Assembly (NCBI RefSeq): GCF_041224595.1
Contig: NZ_JBGFGN010000127.1
Location: 1 to 41,037 of the forward strand
Direction: 5' to 3'
DNA length: 41,037 nt
From: Donghicola sp041224595
GTDB lineage: Bacteria; Pseudomonadota; Alphaproteobacteria; Rhodobacterales; Rhodobacteraceae
Shown: one piece after another, positions 15,772-24,367 of the stretch
Numbering within the stretch: the first letter of the stretch is position 1
Layout: each line of letters starts with the position of its first letter
Program-made: the position numbers and the translations under genes
The notes under the pieces: model-generated
Told to the model about the DNA's origin: nothing
What the model saw: the letters and a program-made list of their open reading frames with translations, nothing else
Databases searched by the model: none

Positions 15772-16803
15772 TTAGCGGGCTGTGACCTCGACCGCAACGG
15801 CGGTGGCGTAGACTGCCATCATGAGCACACTCTCGATCCCGATCTTCGCAGGGCCCTTGCGTTGACGCAGGATTAGTCCCCCGAGCAGAACCGCAGTCAT
15901 CAACATGCCAGTGGCCAACCAATACAGATCGCTCATCCCCACCGCGTGGTAGAGCGAACCGTCGCGATAGGCCACATCAGAGAACACAAGGAACAGCGTA
16001 TCAAATGTGTTGCCGCCGATGATCCCACCCACCGCGAGCTGGAGCGCCCCGCGGCGCACGGCGACCAACGTCGTCACAAACTCGGGCAGAGACGTCACGA
16101 CTGCCGTCACAAGTGAGCCAACCAAGGACGACGACAGTCCAAAGCGTTCGATAAATTCACCGCCCACCTGCGAAATCACGAAGCCGCAGGCACCCATGAT
16201 CGCCACCAGCACAACGAATACGGCGATGGGTTTAGATGCGGACTTGCCTGCCTCGTGCTCGCTCTCGGGTTCATCATGGCGGGTTTCGCGGGTTTCCACT
16301 GGCTTCCACATGGGGTTATCGCTGACATCCCCAGCGATACGGACACCCCAAACATACGCCAGAAACAGCGCGATAGAGGCCGGATGCACGCCGAAATAGG
16401 CGATATCCGGTCCCGACATGGCCGCAATGGGCAAGGACAGCAGGATCAGAAGCAGGACCGCCTGGAACAGGTTCGCAGGTTCTGCGGCAGCGTGCTCTAG
16501 ATTGGCGCGCTTGTGCAGTAGGTCCGCGATCGCCAAGAAAAGCGTCTGCGCCGCGATCCCCCCGACCGCGTTCGAAAACGCGAAACTGGCATCCCCGCTA
16601 TAAGCCCCCGTTACAGAGACAACGACGCCCGACAAGGACGTGGCCCCACCAAGGATCAACGCACCCACCATCGCCTCGCCCAAGGCGGTGCGGTCGGCGA
16701 TAATATCGGCCAATTCGGTGGCTTTGATCGACACGACGACAACGACAAACGCAGCAATCGCAAAGACAGAAAACAAAAGCGGGGTTAAGAGATCAGCAAA
16801 CAT
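15772..16803 (-). CDS. Ca2+/cation antiporter family protein (CaCA)
   Basis: This 343-residue integral membrane protein has about ten hydrophobic segments in two halves. Each half carries an alpha-repeat-like motif: LGEAMVGALILGGATSLSG followed by FSNAVGGIAAQ, and SLVTAVVTSLPEFVTTLVA followed by LAVGGIIGGNTFD. The conserved Asn/Glu/Asp positions in these repeats form the ion path in sodium/calcium exchangers. Between the halves is a charged cytoplasmic loop (about 175-200). Ion specificity cannot be read. The upstream ATG context has no good ribosome site, but an in-frame TAA 9 bases before ATG 16803 fixes it as the first ATG. Confidence 0.87.
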   Translation of the reverse strand: MFADLLTPLLFSVFAIAAFVVVVVSIKATELADIIADRTALGEAMVGALILGGATSLSGVVVSVTGAYSGDASFAFSNAVGGIAAQTLFLAIADLLHKRANLEHAAAEPANLFQAVLLLILLSLPIAAMSGPDIAYFGVHPASIALFLAYVWGVRIAGDVSDNPMWKPVETRETRHDEPESEHEAGKSASKPIAVFVVLVAIMGACGFVISQVGGEFIERFGLSSSLVGSLVTAVVTSLPEFVTTLVAVRRGALQLAVGGIIGGNTFDTLFLVFSDVAYRDGSLYHAVGMSDLYWLATGMLMTAVLLGGLILRQRKGPAKIGIESVLMMAVYATAVAVEVTAR

Positions 16804-16820
16804 AAGGAGTTAACACAGAC

Positions 16821-16851
16821 AAAGGCCGGCAGTTCCCGTGGAACGCCGGCC
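16821..16851 (-). terminator. Probable terminator of the YeaQ/GlsB gene
   Basis: GGCCGGC (16824-16830) pairs with GCCGGCC (16845-16851), with an inner TTCC/GGAA pair. On the minus strand it is followed by TTTGTCTG, a weak U tract. It lies 29 bases past the gene's stop. Confidence 0.65.
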
Positions 16852-16879
16852 CAAGTCGATTATTTGGCAATGCGCCCTA

Positions 16880-17131
16880 TCAGGCGGTTTTCACAGCGCG
16901 GACCAATGCAATCAGGATGCATGCACCGATGATGCCCACGATCAGCTGTCCAATGATGCCGCCAAGTGTGCCACCGAACACGACCATCAGAACCGCGTTC
17001 AGAACAATCGCACCGACGATACCCAGAACAATATTCAGGATCAGACCTGTTTTTGCGTTCATCAGGTTTTCAGCAATCCAACCTGCCAAAGCGCCGACAA
17101 TAATTGCTGCAAGCCAACCAAGACCAGCCAT
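16880..17131 (-). CDS. GlsB/YeaQ/YmgE-type small membrane protein
   Basis: This 83-residue, very hydrophobic Gly-rich protein has three membrane segments: LGWLAAIIVGALAGWIAE, LILNIVLGIVGAIVLNAV, and a third through GGIIGQLIVGIIGACILIAL. This is the transglycosylase-associated/YeaQ/GlsB family, usually linked to stress response, with no known reaction. Start choice: AAGGAG lies 7 bases before ATG 17131 but only 1 base before ATG 17137, so 17131 is used; the longer frame to 17242 is rejected. It is flanked by terminators on both sides, so it is probably its own transcript. Confidence 0.88.
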   Translation of the reverse strand: MAGLGWLAAIIVGALAGWIAENLMNAKTGLILNIVLGIVGAIVLNAVLMVVFGGTLGGIIGQLIVGIIGACILIALVRAVKTA

Positions 17132-17200
17132 ATCCATTCTCCTTAAAAGCGAAACAACTACTGCTGGCTCAAGTCCTACTCGGAGAAATAGTTCCCATAG

Positions 17201-17231
17201 AAATAAGGGCGGCCCGCAGTGGACCGCCCTA
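17201..17231 (-). terminator. Intrinsic terminator of dapD
   Basis: GGGCGG (17207-17212) pairs with CCGCCC (17224-17229). On the minus strand it is followed by TTATTTC. It lies about 35 bases past the dapD stop and matches the usual stem length with a moderate U tract. Confidence 0.75.
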
Positions 17232-17263
17232 TCAAAGTTCACGAAACCGCGAGGTTTCTCTGA

Positions 17264-18091
17264 TCAGTCACGCAGCAGTTCGTTGATGCCGGTCTTGCTG
17301 CGGGTCTTTTCGTCCACGCGCTTCACGATGACCGCGCAATACAGGTTGATGCCGTTCTTCGAAGGCATCGAACCCGAAACGACAACCGAGTACGGGGGCA
17401 CTTCGCCGTACATGACTTCGCCGGTTTCGCGGTCAACGATCTTGGTCGATTTGCCGATGTAAACGCCCATGCCCAGAACCGAGCCTTCGCGGACGATACA
17501 GCCTTCGACGACCTCGGAACGCGCACCGATAAAGCAGTTGTCCTCGATGATAGTCGGGCCCGCCTGCATGGGTTCCAGCACGCCGCCGATGCCGACGCCG
17601 CCGGACAGGTGCACGTTCTTGCCGATCTGAGCGCAGGACCCGACGGTCGCCCAAGTGTCGACCATGGTGCCTTCGTCAACGTAAGCGCCAAGGTTCACGA
17701 ACGACGGCATCAGAACAACGCCGGGCGCGATAAAGGCCGACTTGCGCACAACGCAGTTGGGCACGGCGCGGAAGCCAGCGGCCTTCCACTGGGTCTCGTC
17801 CCAGCCTTTGAACTTGCTATCGACTTTGTCCCACCAGCCACTGTCCTGCGGACCACCGGTCTGGATTTCCATGTCCTTGATGCGGAAGCCAAGCAGAACG
17901 GCCTTTTTCGCCCACTGGTTCACGTGCCAGTCGCCGCTTTCGGTTTTCTCGGCGACGCGCAGGCTGCCGCTGTCCAGAGCGTTCAGCGTGTCTTCGATCG
18001 CTTCGCGGGTCTCGCCGGTGGTGGCGGGGGTGATCTGGTCGCGGTTTTCCCACGCTGCCTCGATGGCGGCTTCCAGCTGCGCGTTGGACAT
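17264..18091 (-). CDS. dapD: Tetrahydrodipicolinate N-succinyltransferase
   Basis: This 275-residue enzyme transfers succinyl from succinyl-CoA to tetrahydrodipicolinate, the step that commits to the succinylase branch of diaminopimelate synthesis. The C-terminal half is a left-handed beta-helix of hexapeptide repeats (GVVLMPSFVNLGAYVDEGTMV, IGKNVHLSGGVGIGGVLEP). The length equals the family's 274-275. AAGGAG lies 7 bases before ATG 18091; a longer frame to 18109 is rejected. It is a single gene with its own terminator. The DapE substrate is made by this branch. Confidence 0.97.
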   Translation of the reverse strand: MSNAQLEAAIEAAWENRDQITPATTGETREAIEDTLNALDSGSLRVAEKTESGDWHVNQWAKKAVLLGFRIKDMEIQTGGPQDSGWWDKVDSKFKGWDETQWKAAGFRAVPNCVVRKSAFIAPGVVLMPSFVNLGAYVDEGTMVDTWATVGSCAQIGKNVHLSGGVGIGGVLEPMQAGPTIIEDNCFIGARSEVVEGCIVREGSVLGMGVYIGKSTKIVDRETGEVMYGEVPPYSVVVSGSMPSKNGINLYCAVIVKRVDEKTRSKTGINELLRD

Positions 18092-18253
18092 TGGCAGGCT
18101 CCTTAGCAAGTGTTTGGCTGTTTCAAAACTTGCGGGCTTTTAGCCTGATAATCGGTCACTGTGAACGGGAAATACACATGTTTGACAAGCCCGACTGGCA
18201 AAGCTGATGGGAAACACTTAGCTCTTAAAGAACAGATCCCTATCGGAGCCATT

Positions 18254-19066
18254 ATGAAAGACCATCGACAGAACCCGCTGCCCGACGCCGAACGCGACAT
18301 TCGCCTGGCCGAAGGCGTGCCCCGCACACCGCAAACTCTGTCCCCTTCGTACCAGTTGGCCTTCCACGATCTGGACTTTCTAAAACAGGACGAACTGCGC
18401 CCCGTGCGGTTGCAGCTGGAGCTTCTGAAGCCCGAGTTGATCCTGAACGAACAGAATGTACAGTCGACCGTCGTCATGTTTGGCGGCGCACGCATTCCCA
18501 GCCCCGAGCGCCGCGATATGGCCCGCAGCCCCGCCATGGCAGAGCTGTCGCACTACTATGACGAGGCACGCGAGTTTGCCCGCCTGATGACCGAGGAATC
18601 GCTGAAAACCGGCGGCACCGAGAATGTCGTCGCAACCGGTGGCGGCCCCGGTGTGATGGAAGCTGGCAACCTAGGGGCCATTGATGCGGGTGGCCGGTCC
18701 ATCGGCTTCAACATCGTATTGCCCCACGAGCAGGCGCCCAACCCCTATGTGACGCCCGAACTCAGCTTCAACTTCCACTACTTTGCTATCCGCAAGATGC
18801 ATTTCCTGATGCGCGCCCGCGCCATCACGATCTTCCCCGGTGGCTTCGGGACGTTGGATGAATTGTTCGAAACCCTGACCCTGATCCAGACCAAGCGGAT
18901 GAACCCCGTGCCGATTCTACTGTTCGGTCGCGAATTCTGGGAGAGCATCGTGAACTGGGACGCACTCAAGAACGCGGGCACTATCGCGCCCGAAGATCTG
19001 GACCTGTTCCACTATGTCGAAACCGCACAAGAGGCGATCGACTTGATCAAGGCGTCCGAAGCATAA
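18254..19066 (+). CDS. LOG family protein (TIGR00730-type nucleotide hydrolase)
   Basis: This 270-residue Rossmann-like protein has both signatures of the LOG/'lysine decarboxylase' family: GGGPGVMEA (129-137) and PGGFGTLDE (195-203), with Arg in KMHFLMRAR before the second. Members hydrolyse cytokinin riboside or purine 5'-monophosphates to free base and ribose 5-phosphate, not lysine. This one is longer than minimal LOG (about 200), with an extra N-terminal segment. ATG 18254 has GGAG 6 bases upstream; the frame is open to 18161. It ends at a strong terminator and is convergent with hemC. Confidence 0.88.
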   Translation: MKDHRQNPLPDAERDIRLAEGVPRTPQTLSPSYQLAFHDLDFLKQDELRPVRLQLELLKPELILNEQNVQSTVVMFGGARIPSPERRDMARSPAMAELSHYYDEAREFARLMTEESLKTGGTENVVATGGGPGVMEAGNLGAIDAGGRSIGFNIVLPHEQAPNPYVTPELSFNFHYFAIRKMHFLMRARAITIFPGGFGTLDELFETLTLIQTKRMNPVPILLFGREFWESIVNWDALKNAGTIAPEDLDLFHYVETAQEAIDLIKASEA

Positions 19067-19081
19067 GCTCCTGCGCAACAT

Positions 19082-19133
19082 TCCCCCGGCGGAGACATCG
19101 GCACGGTTCAGTGCCGCTCCGCGGGGGTATTTT
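19082..19133 (+). terminator. Intrinsic terminator of the LOG gene
   Basis: CCCCC and GCGGAG (19083-19094) pair with CTCCGC and GGGGG (19117-19127). Inside, CGGCAC (19099-19104) pairs with GTGCCG (19111-19116). TATTTT follows. It starts 15 bases after the stop codon and reads as a strong composite hairpin. Confidence 0.82.
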
Positions 19134-19160
19134 CACCAAGAAAGAGGCTGCTGATCCAGA

Positions 19161-19186
19161 AATAATGCGTGCGGCCTTGGCCGCAC
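19161..19186 (-). terminator. Probable terminator of hemC
   Basis: GTGCGGCC (19169-19176) and GGCCGCAC (19179-19186) form a near-perfect inverted repeat with a 2-base centre. On the minus strand it is followed by GCATTATTTC. It lies 10 bases past the hemC stop. The U tract is weak. Confidence 0.6.
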
Positions 19187-19195
19187 TCCGCTGGG

Positions 19196-20155
19196 TTACG
19201 CTTTGAAGTCGAAGAAGCCTTCTCCCGCTCTTTCAAGAAGCCTTGCCGCCATTTCGGAGCCCAATTTGGCCGCTTCGCTGGCGGGGGCAGTCGCCTCGTC
19301 TGTCAGGCTTTCCGATCCATCGGGGCGCAATATTTCGGCGCGCAGACGGACCATGCCGTCCTTCAGTTCGGCCAGACCCGCAATCGGGGTCTCGCACGAT
19401 CCATCCAAGCCCGCGAGCAAGGACCGTTCTGCCGCCATCATGATCGTCGTGTCCGCATGGTGGATCGCGGCCAACATCTGGCCCGCCATATCGTCATCCG
19501 CGCGGCGCTCGATGCAGATGGTGCCTTGGGCGATTGCGGGCAGCATGTCCTCTTCGGAAATGGGCGAGGTTGCGACGCTGTCCATCCCCAGACGGTTCAG
19601 GCCCGCCATGGCAAGGAAGGTGCAGTCGGCCACGCCATCCGCCAGCTTTTTCAGACGGGTTTGAACGTTGCCGCGGAATTCCACGACGGTCAGATCAGGG
19701 CGCTTGTTCAACAGCTGCGCGCGGCGGCGCAGGCTGGATGTGCCGACAACAGCGCCAGAGGGCAGGTCCGCGATGCTGTCCACGTTCGATGAAATGAATG
19801 CGTCGCGGTGGTCTTCGCGGGGCAGGAAACAGTCCACGATCAGCCCCTCGGGCTGTAGAACCGGCATGTCCTTGGTCGAGTGGACGGCGATGTCGATGCC
19901 GCCGGACAGCATGGCTTCTTCGATCTCTTTGGTGAATAGACCCTTGTTGCCGATCTCTTTCAGCGGGCGGTCCGCGTCGATCATGGCGCGGTTGTCACCG
20001 GTCGTCTTGATCACCACGATCTCGAACGCTGCCTCGGGCAGATCGAACGCGGCCATGAGACGGGCGCGGGTTTCTACGGCTTGTGCCAGCGCGAGCGGGC
20101 TGCCTCGGGTGCCGATTTTCAGCGGCTGATCGGGGGTCGGAAGCATCTGTGTCAT
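19196..20155 (-). CDS. hemC: Hydroxymethylbilane synthase (porphobilinogen deaminase)
   Basis: This 319-residue enzyme joins four porphobilinogen units into hydroxymethylbilane for heme and other tetrapyrroles. Visible are KIGTRGSPLALAQ, the conserved Asp in VHSTKDMP (about 91-98), Arg-rich GTSSLRRRAQL, and Cys254 in DGSCETP, the anchor of the dipyrromethane cofactor. ATG 20155 is used: the frame is open to 20260 but the extra residues are Cys/Arg-rich and unlike the family. It is divergent from hemE, with 122 bases between the start codons, so a shared regulatory region for two heme genes is likely. Confidence 0.97.
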   Translation of the reverse strand: MTQMLPTPDQPLKIGTRGSPLALAQAVETRARLMAAFDLPEAAFEIVVIKTTGDNRAMIDADRPLKEIGNKGLFTKEIEEAMLSGGIDIAVHSTKDMPVLQPEGLIVDCFLPREDHRDAFISSNVDSIADLPSGAVVGTSSLRRRAQLLNKRPDLTVVEFRGNVQTRLKKLADGVADCTFLAMAGLNRLGMDSVATSPISEEDMLPAIAQGTICIERRADDDMAGQMLAAIHHADTTIMMAAERSLLAGLDGSCETPIAGLAELKDGMVRLRAEILRPDGSESLTDEATAPASEAAKLGSEMAARLLERAGEGFFDFKA

Positions 20156-20277
20156 GGCGCAATCGATAGCTTGCCCTTGATGCCCAACGCAAGCGCGATA
20201 CGTTGCGCCACACCGCCAAGACCTTGACACAGGGTCGCAGACAAGGGACCAACCGTTCAAAGAGAACAGAGGACATC

Positions 20278-21312
20278 ATGGCCGAAACCAAACCGCTGCT
20301 GCGTGCCCTGTCGGGCGAGACCCTGCCCACACCGCCGATCTGGATGATGCGTCAGGCAGGCCGCTATCTGCCCGAATACCGCGCCACCCGCGCCGAAGCA
20401 GGCGATTTCCTGTCCCTGTGCTACAACAGCGATCTGGCGACCGAGGTGACCTTGCAGCCCATCCGTCGCTACGGTTTCGACGCTGCGATCCTGTTCGCCG
20501 ACATTTTGCTGATCCCCGATGCGCTGGGGGCTGATCTGTGGTTCGTGACCGGCGAAGGCCCGCGTCTGTCCACAATCACAACCGAAGAAGATTTCGCAAA
20601 GCTTAAAGGCGCGGACGACATCCACGACCATCTGGCCCCGATCTACCAGACCGTCAGCAACCTGTCCTCTGCTCTGCCCAAAGAGGTCGCGTTGATTGGC
20701 TTTGCCGGTGCGCCTTGGACCGTGGCCACCTACATGATCGCGGGCCGCGGCACCAAGGACCAAGGTCCGGCGCACACGCTCATGCAGGAAAACACCCCTC
20801 TGTTCGAGGCGCTAATCGACCGTCTGACCGACTCGACCATCGAATACCTGTCTGCGCAGATCCGAGCGGGCGCCGAGTGTGTAAAGCTGTTCGACAGCTG
20901 GGCCGGATCGCTGAAGGGCGAGGCATTCGACAAATACGCCTTGGCTCCCGCCAAGAAAATCATCAGCGAAATCAAGGACCGTCACCCCGGTGTGCCCGTG
21001 ATCGCCTTCCCGCGTGAAGCGGGCGACAAGTATATCGGCTTTGCCAAGGAAACTGGCGCGAACTGCGTGGCACTGGACAACTCGGTCAGCCCCGAATGGG
21101 CGGCAGAGAACGTGCAGGTCGATGGCTGCGTTCAGGGCAACTTGGCGTCCTCGCACATGGTGACCGGTGGTCAGGCGCTGGTGGATGAGACCCGGCACAT
21201 TGTGCAGACTTTCAAGAACGGGCCGCACATCTTCAACTTGGGCCACGGGATCACCCCGGACGCGAACCCCGACAACGTCCAGCTGATGATCGACACCGTC
21301 CGCGAAAGCTAA
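20278..21312 (+). CDS. hemE: Uroporphyrinogen decarboxylase
   Basis: This 344-residue cytosolic enzyme converts uroporphyrinogen III to coproporphyrinogen III. The N-terminal signature PPIWMMRQAGRYLPEYR, which includes substrate-binding Arg residues, is complete, and the second signature region IGFAGAPWTVATYMI is also present. ATG 20278 has AGAGGA upstream; the frame is open to 20203 but the added residues are not family-like. Its stop is followed after 4 bases by the TTG start of the nagK-like gene, so the three genes hemE, nagK-like and nagA are probably one mRNA. Confidence 0.97.
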   Translation: MAETKPLLRALSGETLPTPPIWMMRQAGRYLPEYRATRAEAGDFLSLCYNSDLATEVTLQPIRRYGFDAAILFADILLIPDALGADLWFVTGEGPRLSTITTEEDFAKLKGADDIHDHLAPIYQTVSNLSSALPKEVALIGFAGAPWTVATYMIAGRGTKDQGPAHTLMQENTPLFEALIDRLTDSTIEYLSAQIRAGAECVKLFDSWAGSLKGEAFDKYALAPAKKIISEIKDRHPGVPVIAFPREAGDKYIGFAKETGANCVALDNSVSPEWAAENVQVDGCVQGNLASSHMVTGGQALVDETRHIVQTFKNGPHIFNLGHGITPDANPDNVQLMIDTVRES

Positions 21313-21316
21313 GGCA

Positions 21317-22153
21317 TTGACCGCGCCGATCCTGATTGCAGTGGACGGCGGCGGCACCGGTTCGCGCTATGCCATGCGGCGTGGCGCGGACCATTCCGAG
21401 GCTGCTGCCGGCCCCGCGAATGTCTCGAGTGACTTTGACGGCGCGCTGGCGAACCTGCGTTCGGGCCTAGAAAAACTAGGGCTTTCTTCGGGCGAAATGC
21501 AGGATGCGCGCATCTGCATGGGGCTTGCTGGCGTTTTGGACGAGGCAGACGCAGCGCGGGTCCTGCACGCACTCTCCCTACCCTATCTCAGAATTCTCGA
21601 TGACCGCGCGATTGCTTTGCGTGGGGCGTTCAGTCGTTCTGGCGCAGGCTGCGTCGCTGGGGTCGGCACGGGGTCCTACCTTGGCATTTTAGCAGGCGGC
21701 AAAGCGCGCTTTGCAGGTGGCTGGGGCCTTGCCTTGGGTGACGAGGCAAGCGGCGCTTGGATCGGACGAGAGGCGTTGCGTGCTGCGCTCTTTGCCTCCG
21801 AAGGGGCGGAGTCCTCTGCGCTGACAGAGCACCTTTTGACCACACCGCCATCGGGGTTGATCCGGCTGGCGGCAGATGCCGCCCCGCACCGGTTGGGCCA
21901 ATTTGCACCAGAGGTTGTCGCGTTCGCGCAGCAAGGTGATCCAATTGCTGTCGCGATTTTAAAGGCAGGCGCAACCTATCTAGAAACCGGCTTGTGTCGT
22001 TTAGGTTGGAAAGAGAGTGTGCCGCTGGTTCTGACGGGCGGTCTCGGACCAGTTTATGCGGACTATCTGCCAGCAAAGATGCAGGCGACTCTCCAGAAAC
22101 CAGAAGGCTCCGCACTGGATGGTGCCTTCCTCTACGCGGCTGAAATTGCATGA
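21317..22153 (+). CDS. BadF/BadG-type kinase, probable N-acetylglucosamine kinase
   Basis: This 278-residue protein is of the BadF/BadG/BcrA ATPase type in the sugar-kinase/actin fold. Phosphate-binding segments are AVDGGGTGSR near the start and GVGTGSYLG in the middle. The conserved GDEASGAWIGREAL is typical of GlcNAc/glucosamine kinases of this group. Its direct coupling to nagA (4-base ATGA overlap) suggests it makes GlcNAc-6-phosphate, the NagA substrate, from recycled cell-wall sugar. The start is TTG 21317, with AAGG close upstream and the hemE stop 4 bases before; no ATG occurs until residue 20, inside the fold. Confidence 0.85.
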   Translation: MTAPILIAVDGGGTGSRYAMRRGADHSEAAAGPANVSSDFDGALANLRSGLEKLGLSSGEMQDARICMGLAGVLDEADAARVLHALSLPYLRILDDRAIALRGAFSRSGAGCVAGVGTGSYLGILAGGKARFAGGWGLALGDEASGAWIGREALRAALFASEGAESSALTEHLLTTPPSGLIRLAADAAPHRLGQFAPEVVAFAQQGDPIAVAILKAGATYLETGLCRLGWKESVPLVLTGGLGPVYADYLPAKMQATLQKPEGSALDGAFLYAAEIA

Positions 22154-23259
22154 TTTTATCTGGGGCACGGATTTTCGACGGGGTTAAGCTGCACGAGGGT
22201 TTCAGCCTTGCCCATCACCAAGGGCGGATCGCCGGACTGACAGAGCGGCAGGGTACCGATTTGGGCGGCGGTATCTTGTGCCCGGGCTATGTCGACCTAC
22301 AGGTGAACGGTGGCGGCGGCGCAATGTTCAACGAAGCACCCACGGTCGAGACGCTGCGGGCGATGGCAGAAGCCCATCTGAACCTTGGGGCAACCTCTAT
22401 TTTGCCGACACTGATCACCGCCCCGATCGAGACCTTTCAGGCCGCCGTCAACGCTATCGCGCAGGCACGCAACGAGGGGATCAAAAGCATCGTCGGTTTG
22501 CATCTCGAAGGTCCGCATCTGGGCCGCGCAGGCGCGCATTCCGAAGCCCTGTTGCGACCGATGACAGACACTGACGTGGACCTCTATTGCCATGCCGCAC
22601 GGGTGGTGGGCTGCATGAAGGTGACCCTCGCGCCGGAGATGGCATCTGACAGTCAAATCAGTAGGTTACACGAATCTGGAGTGATCGTTTCCTTGGGTCA
22701 CACCAATGCTACATTTGACCGCTGCCGCGTCGCTTCGAAGGCGGGTGCGACGGTGGTGACTCATCTGTTCAATGCGATGACGGGTCTGCATCACCGCGAG
22801 CCTGGCTGTGTCGGCGCGGCGCTGTCCGATCCTAGGCTTTCTGCGGGGCTAATCGCGGACAAGGAACATGTGCATCCGGGGCTGCTGGCGATGGTCTGGC
22901 GGGCCAAGGCGGGGACTGATCGGCTGTTTTTGGTGAGCGATGCCATGGCGGTCGCGGGCACGGGACAAACGGAATTTACCCTTAATGGACGTAGGGTTAT
23001 CCGAAATCAGGGGCGCCTGACCTTAGCAGACGGGACACTCGCGGGGGCCGATTTGAACCTGTCGGCGGCGGTGCGCAATATGGCTGCAGCCGGTGTGCCT
23101 TTGATCGATGCATTGGCCATGGCCACACGTATTCCTGCGGACATTATAGGGCGCGATGATCTGGGGCGGATCGAGATGGGACGCCCCGCAGATTTGATCC
23201 ATTTGAGTGACGATCTGACGCTTCAAGGCGTCTGGCGAGGCGGGCAAAGGATCCTCTGA
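22150..23259 (+). CDS. nagA: N-acetylglucosamine-6-phosphate deacetylase
   Basis: This 369-residue TIM-barrel amidohydrolase removes acetate from GlcNAc-6-phosphate, feeding glucosamine-6-phosphate to central metabolism or new wall synthesis. Visible are GYVDLQVNGGGG, metal-ligand HLEGPHLG, SLGHTNA, THLFNAM and a catalytic Asp region in LFLVSDAMA. It overlaps the kinase stop by 4 bases. No nagB or sugar transporter is in the window, which fits internal muropeptide recycling rather than uptake, as inference. It ends convergent with hemF near a perfect inverted repeat. Confidence 0.95.
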   Translation: MILSGARIFDGVKLHEGFSLAHHQGRIAGLTERQGTDLGGGILCPGYVDLQVNGGGGAMFNEAPTVETLRAMAEAHLNLGATSILPTLITAPIETFQAAVNAIAQARNEGIKSIVGLHLEGPHLGRAGAHSEALLRPMTDTDVDLYCHAARVVGCMKVTLAPEMASDSQISRLHESGVIVSLGHTNATFDRCRVASKAGATVVTHLFNAMTGLHHREPGCVGAALSDPRLSAGLIADKEHVHPGLLAMVWRAKAGTDRLFLVSDAMAVAGTGQTEFTLNGRRVIRNQGRLTLADGTLAGADLNLSAAVRNMAAAGVPLIDALAMATRIPADIIGRDDLGRIEMGRPADLIHLSDDLTLQGVWRGGQRIL

Positions 23260-23291
23260 CCCTACCAAAAACAGTGTCTGGTTCGCGTATG

Positions 23292-23322
23292 GCTGACGTA
23301 TGGCTTACGTACATACGTCAGC
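23292..23322. repeat. 11-bp perfect inverted repeat between nagA and hemF
   Basis: GCTGACGTATG (23292-23302) and CATACGTCAGC (23312-23322) are perfectly complementary with a 9-base loop. It lies between two convergent stops. No U tract is present on either strand, so it is not a standard intrinsic terminator; it may block transcription in both directions, stabilise 3' ends, or be a protein site. Confidence 0.6.
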
Positions 23323-23337
23323 GCATGACGCGATCCA

Positions 23338-24231
23338 TTAGACCCACTTGGCCAGAGGCGGCAGGCTCATCAAAACGGCGTTCGCATCGTGGCCGGTTTC
23401 GAGGCCGAATTTCGTCCCCCGATCGTAGACCAGATTGTATTCCGCATAGAGCCCGCGGTGCACCAATTGAGTGTCCTTGTCCGCGTCGGTCCATTCGGTG
23501 TCGCGGCGCTTTTCCACCAGCGGGAGGTAGGCGGGCAAGAAGGCCTTGCCGATATCTTGGGTCAGGGTGAAATCCGATTCCCAATCACCGCTGCACTGGT
23601 CATCCATAAAGATTCCGCCAACGCCGCGCGCGCGCTTGCGGTGGGGGACGTAGAAATATTCATCCGCCCATGCCTTGAGCTTGGGGTACCAGTCGGCCCC
23701 GTGGGGGTCGAGGTGCGCCTTTTGCGTGTCGTGGAAATGCTGGGTGTCCTCGGCGTATTCAATGCAGGGGTTCAGGTCGGACCCGCCCCCGAACCACCAC
23801 GCATGGGGCGTCCAGAACATGCGGGTGTTCATGTGAACCGCAGGGGCGTGCGGGTTCTGCATGTGCGCGACCAAGGAGATGCCCGAAGCCCAGAAGCGCG
23901 GGTCCTCTTTCATGCCGGGGATGCCCTTGCGCGCGGCCATGGCCATCTGCGCCCGTTCGCCCAAGGTGCCGTAGACGGTCGAGATGTTTACGCCGACCTT
24001 TTCAAAAACGCGGCCCCCGCGCATCACGGACATCAGGCCGCCGCCCGCGTCCGAGCCATCGTCAGCGGTGCGCGAGGTCGGGGTCACTTCGAACCGGCCT
24101 GCGGGCATGCTGTCCGAAAGAGGGCCCGTATGACTGTCCTCGAGCCCTTCGAACGCGGCGACGATCTGGTCGCGCAATTCTTTGAACCACGCGGATGCAC
24201 GTTCGCGTTCGGTGACGAGTTCTTCGGTCAT
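23338..24231 (-). CDS. hemF: Oxygen-dependent coproporphyrinogen III oxidase
   Basis: This 297-residue enzyme uses O2 to decarboxylate two propionates of coproporphyrinogen III, giving protoporphyrinogen IX. Family segments are VGVNISTVYGTL, HMQNPHAPAVHMNTRMFW with active-site His residues, WWFGGGSDLNPC, HRKRARGVGGIFMDD, and VYDRGTKFGLETGHDANAVLMSLPP at the end. It works next in the pathway after HemE, whose gene is 2 kb away in the opposite direction. GAGGGG lies before ATG 24231. Its use implies aerobic heme synthesis; an anaerobic HemN is not in the window. Confidence 0.97.
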   Translation of the reverse strand: MTEELVTERERASAWFKELRDQIVAAFEGLEDSHTGPLSDSMPAGRFEVTPTSRTADDGSDAGGGLMSVMRGGRVFEKVGVNISTVYGTLGERAQMAMAARKGIPGMKEDPRFWASGISLVAHMQNPHAPAVHMNTRMFWTPHAWWFGGGSDLNPCIEYAEDTQHFHDTQKAHLDPHGADWYPKLKAWADEYFYVPHRKRARGVGGIFMDDQCSGDWESDFTLTQDIGKAFLPAYLPLVEKRRDTEWTDADKDTQLVHRGLYAEYNLVYDRGTKFGLETGHDANAVLMSLPPLAKWV

Positions 24232-24367
24232 TGGCCCCTCCGTTCGTTCGTTGGGAAATGGCTAGCAGGTGGACGGGAGACTGACCAGAGGGACGCGATG
24301 CAGGGCTTTACGCAAATGTGATAGGAATCACGCAAGACACTGTAAATTCCCAACGTATATTGGCGGT

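Noticed and set aside
16880..17242. Longer start of the YeaQ/GlsB-type gene up to 17242
   Set aside because: AAGGAG is correctly spaced only for ATG 17131; the extension has Trp/Leu-rich non-family residues and runs through the dapD terminator.
23389..24321. Plus-strand open frame of about 310 codons antisense to hemF
   Set aside because: hemF is unambiguous on the other strand, and the antisense product has no domain pattern.
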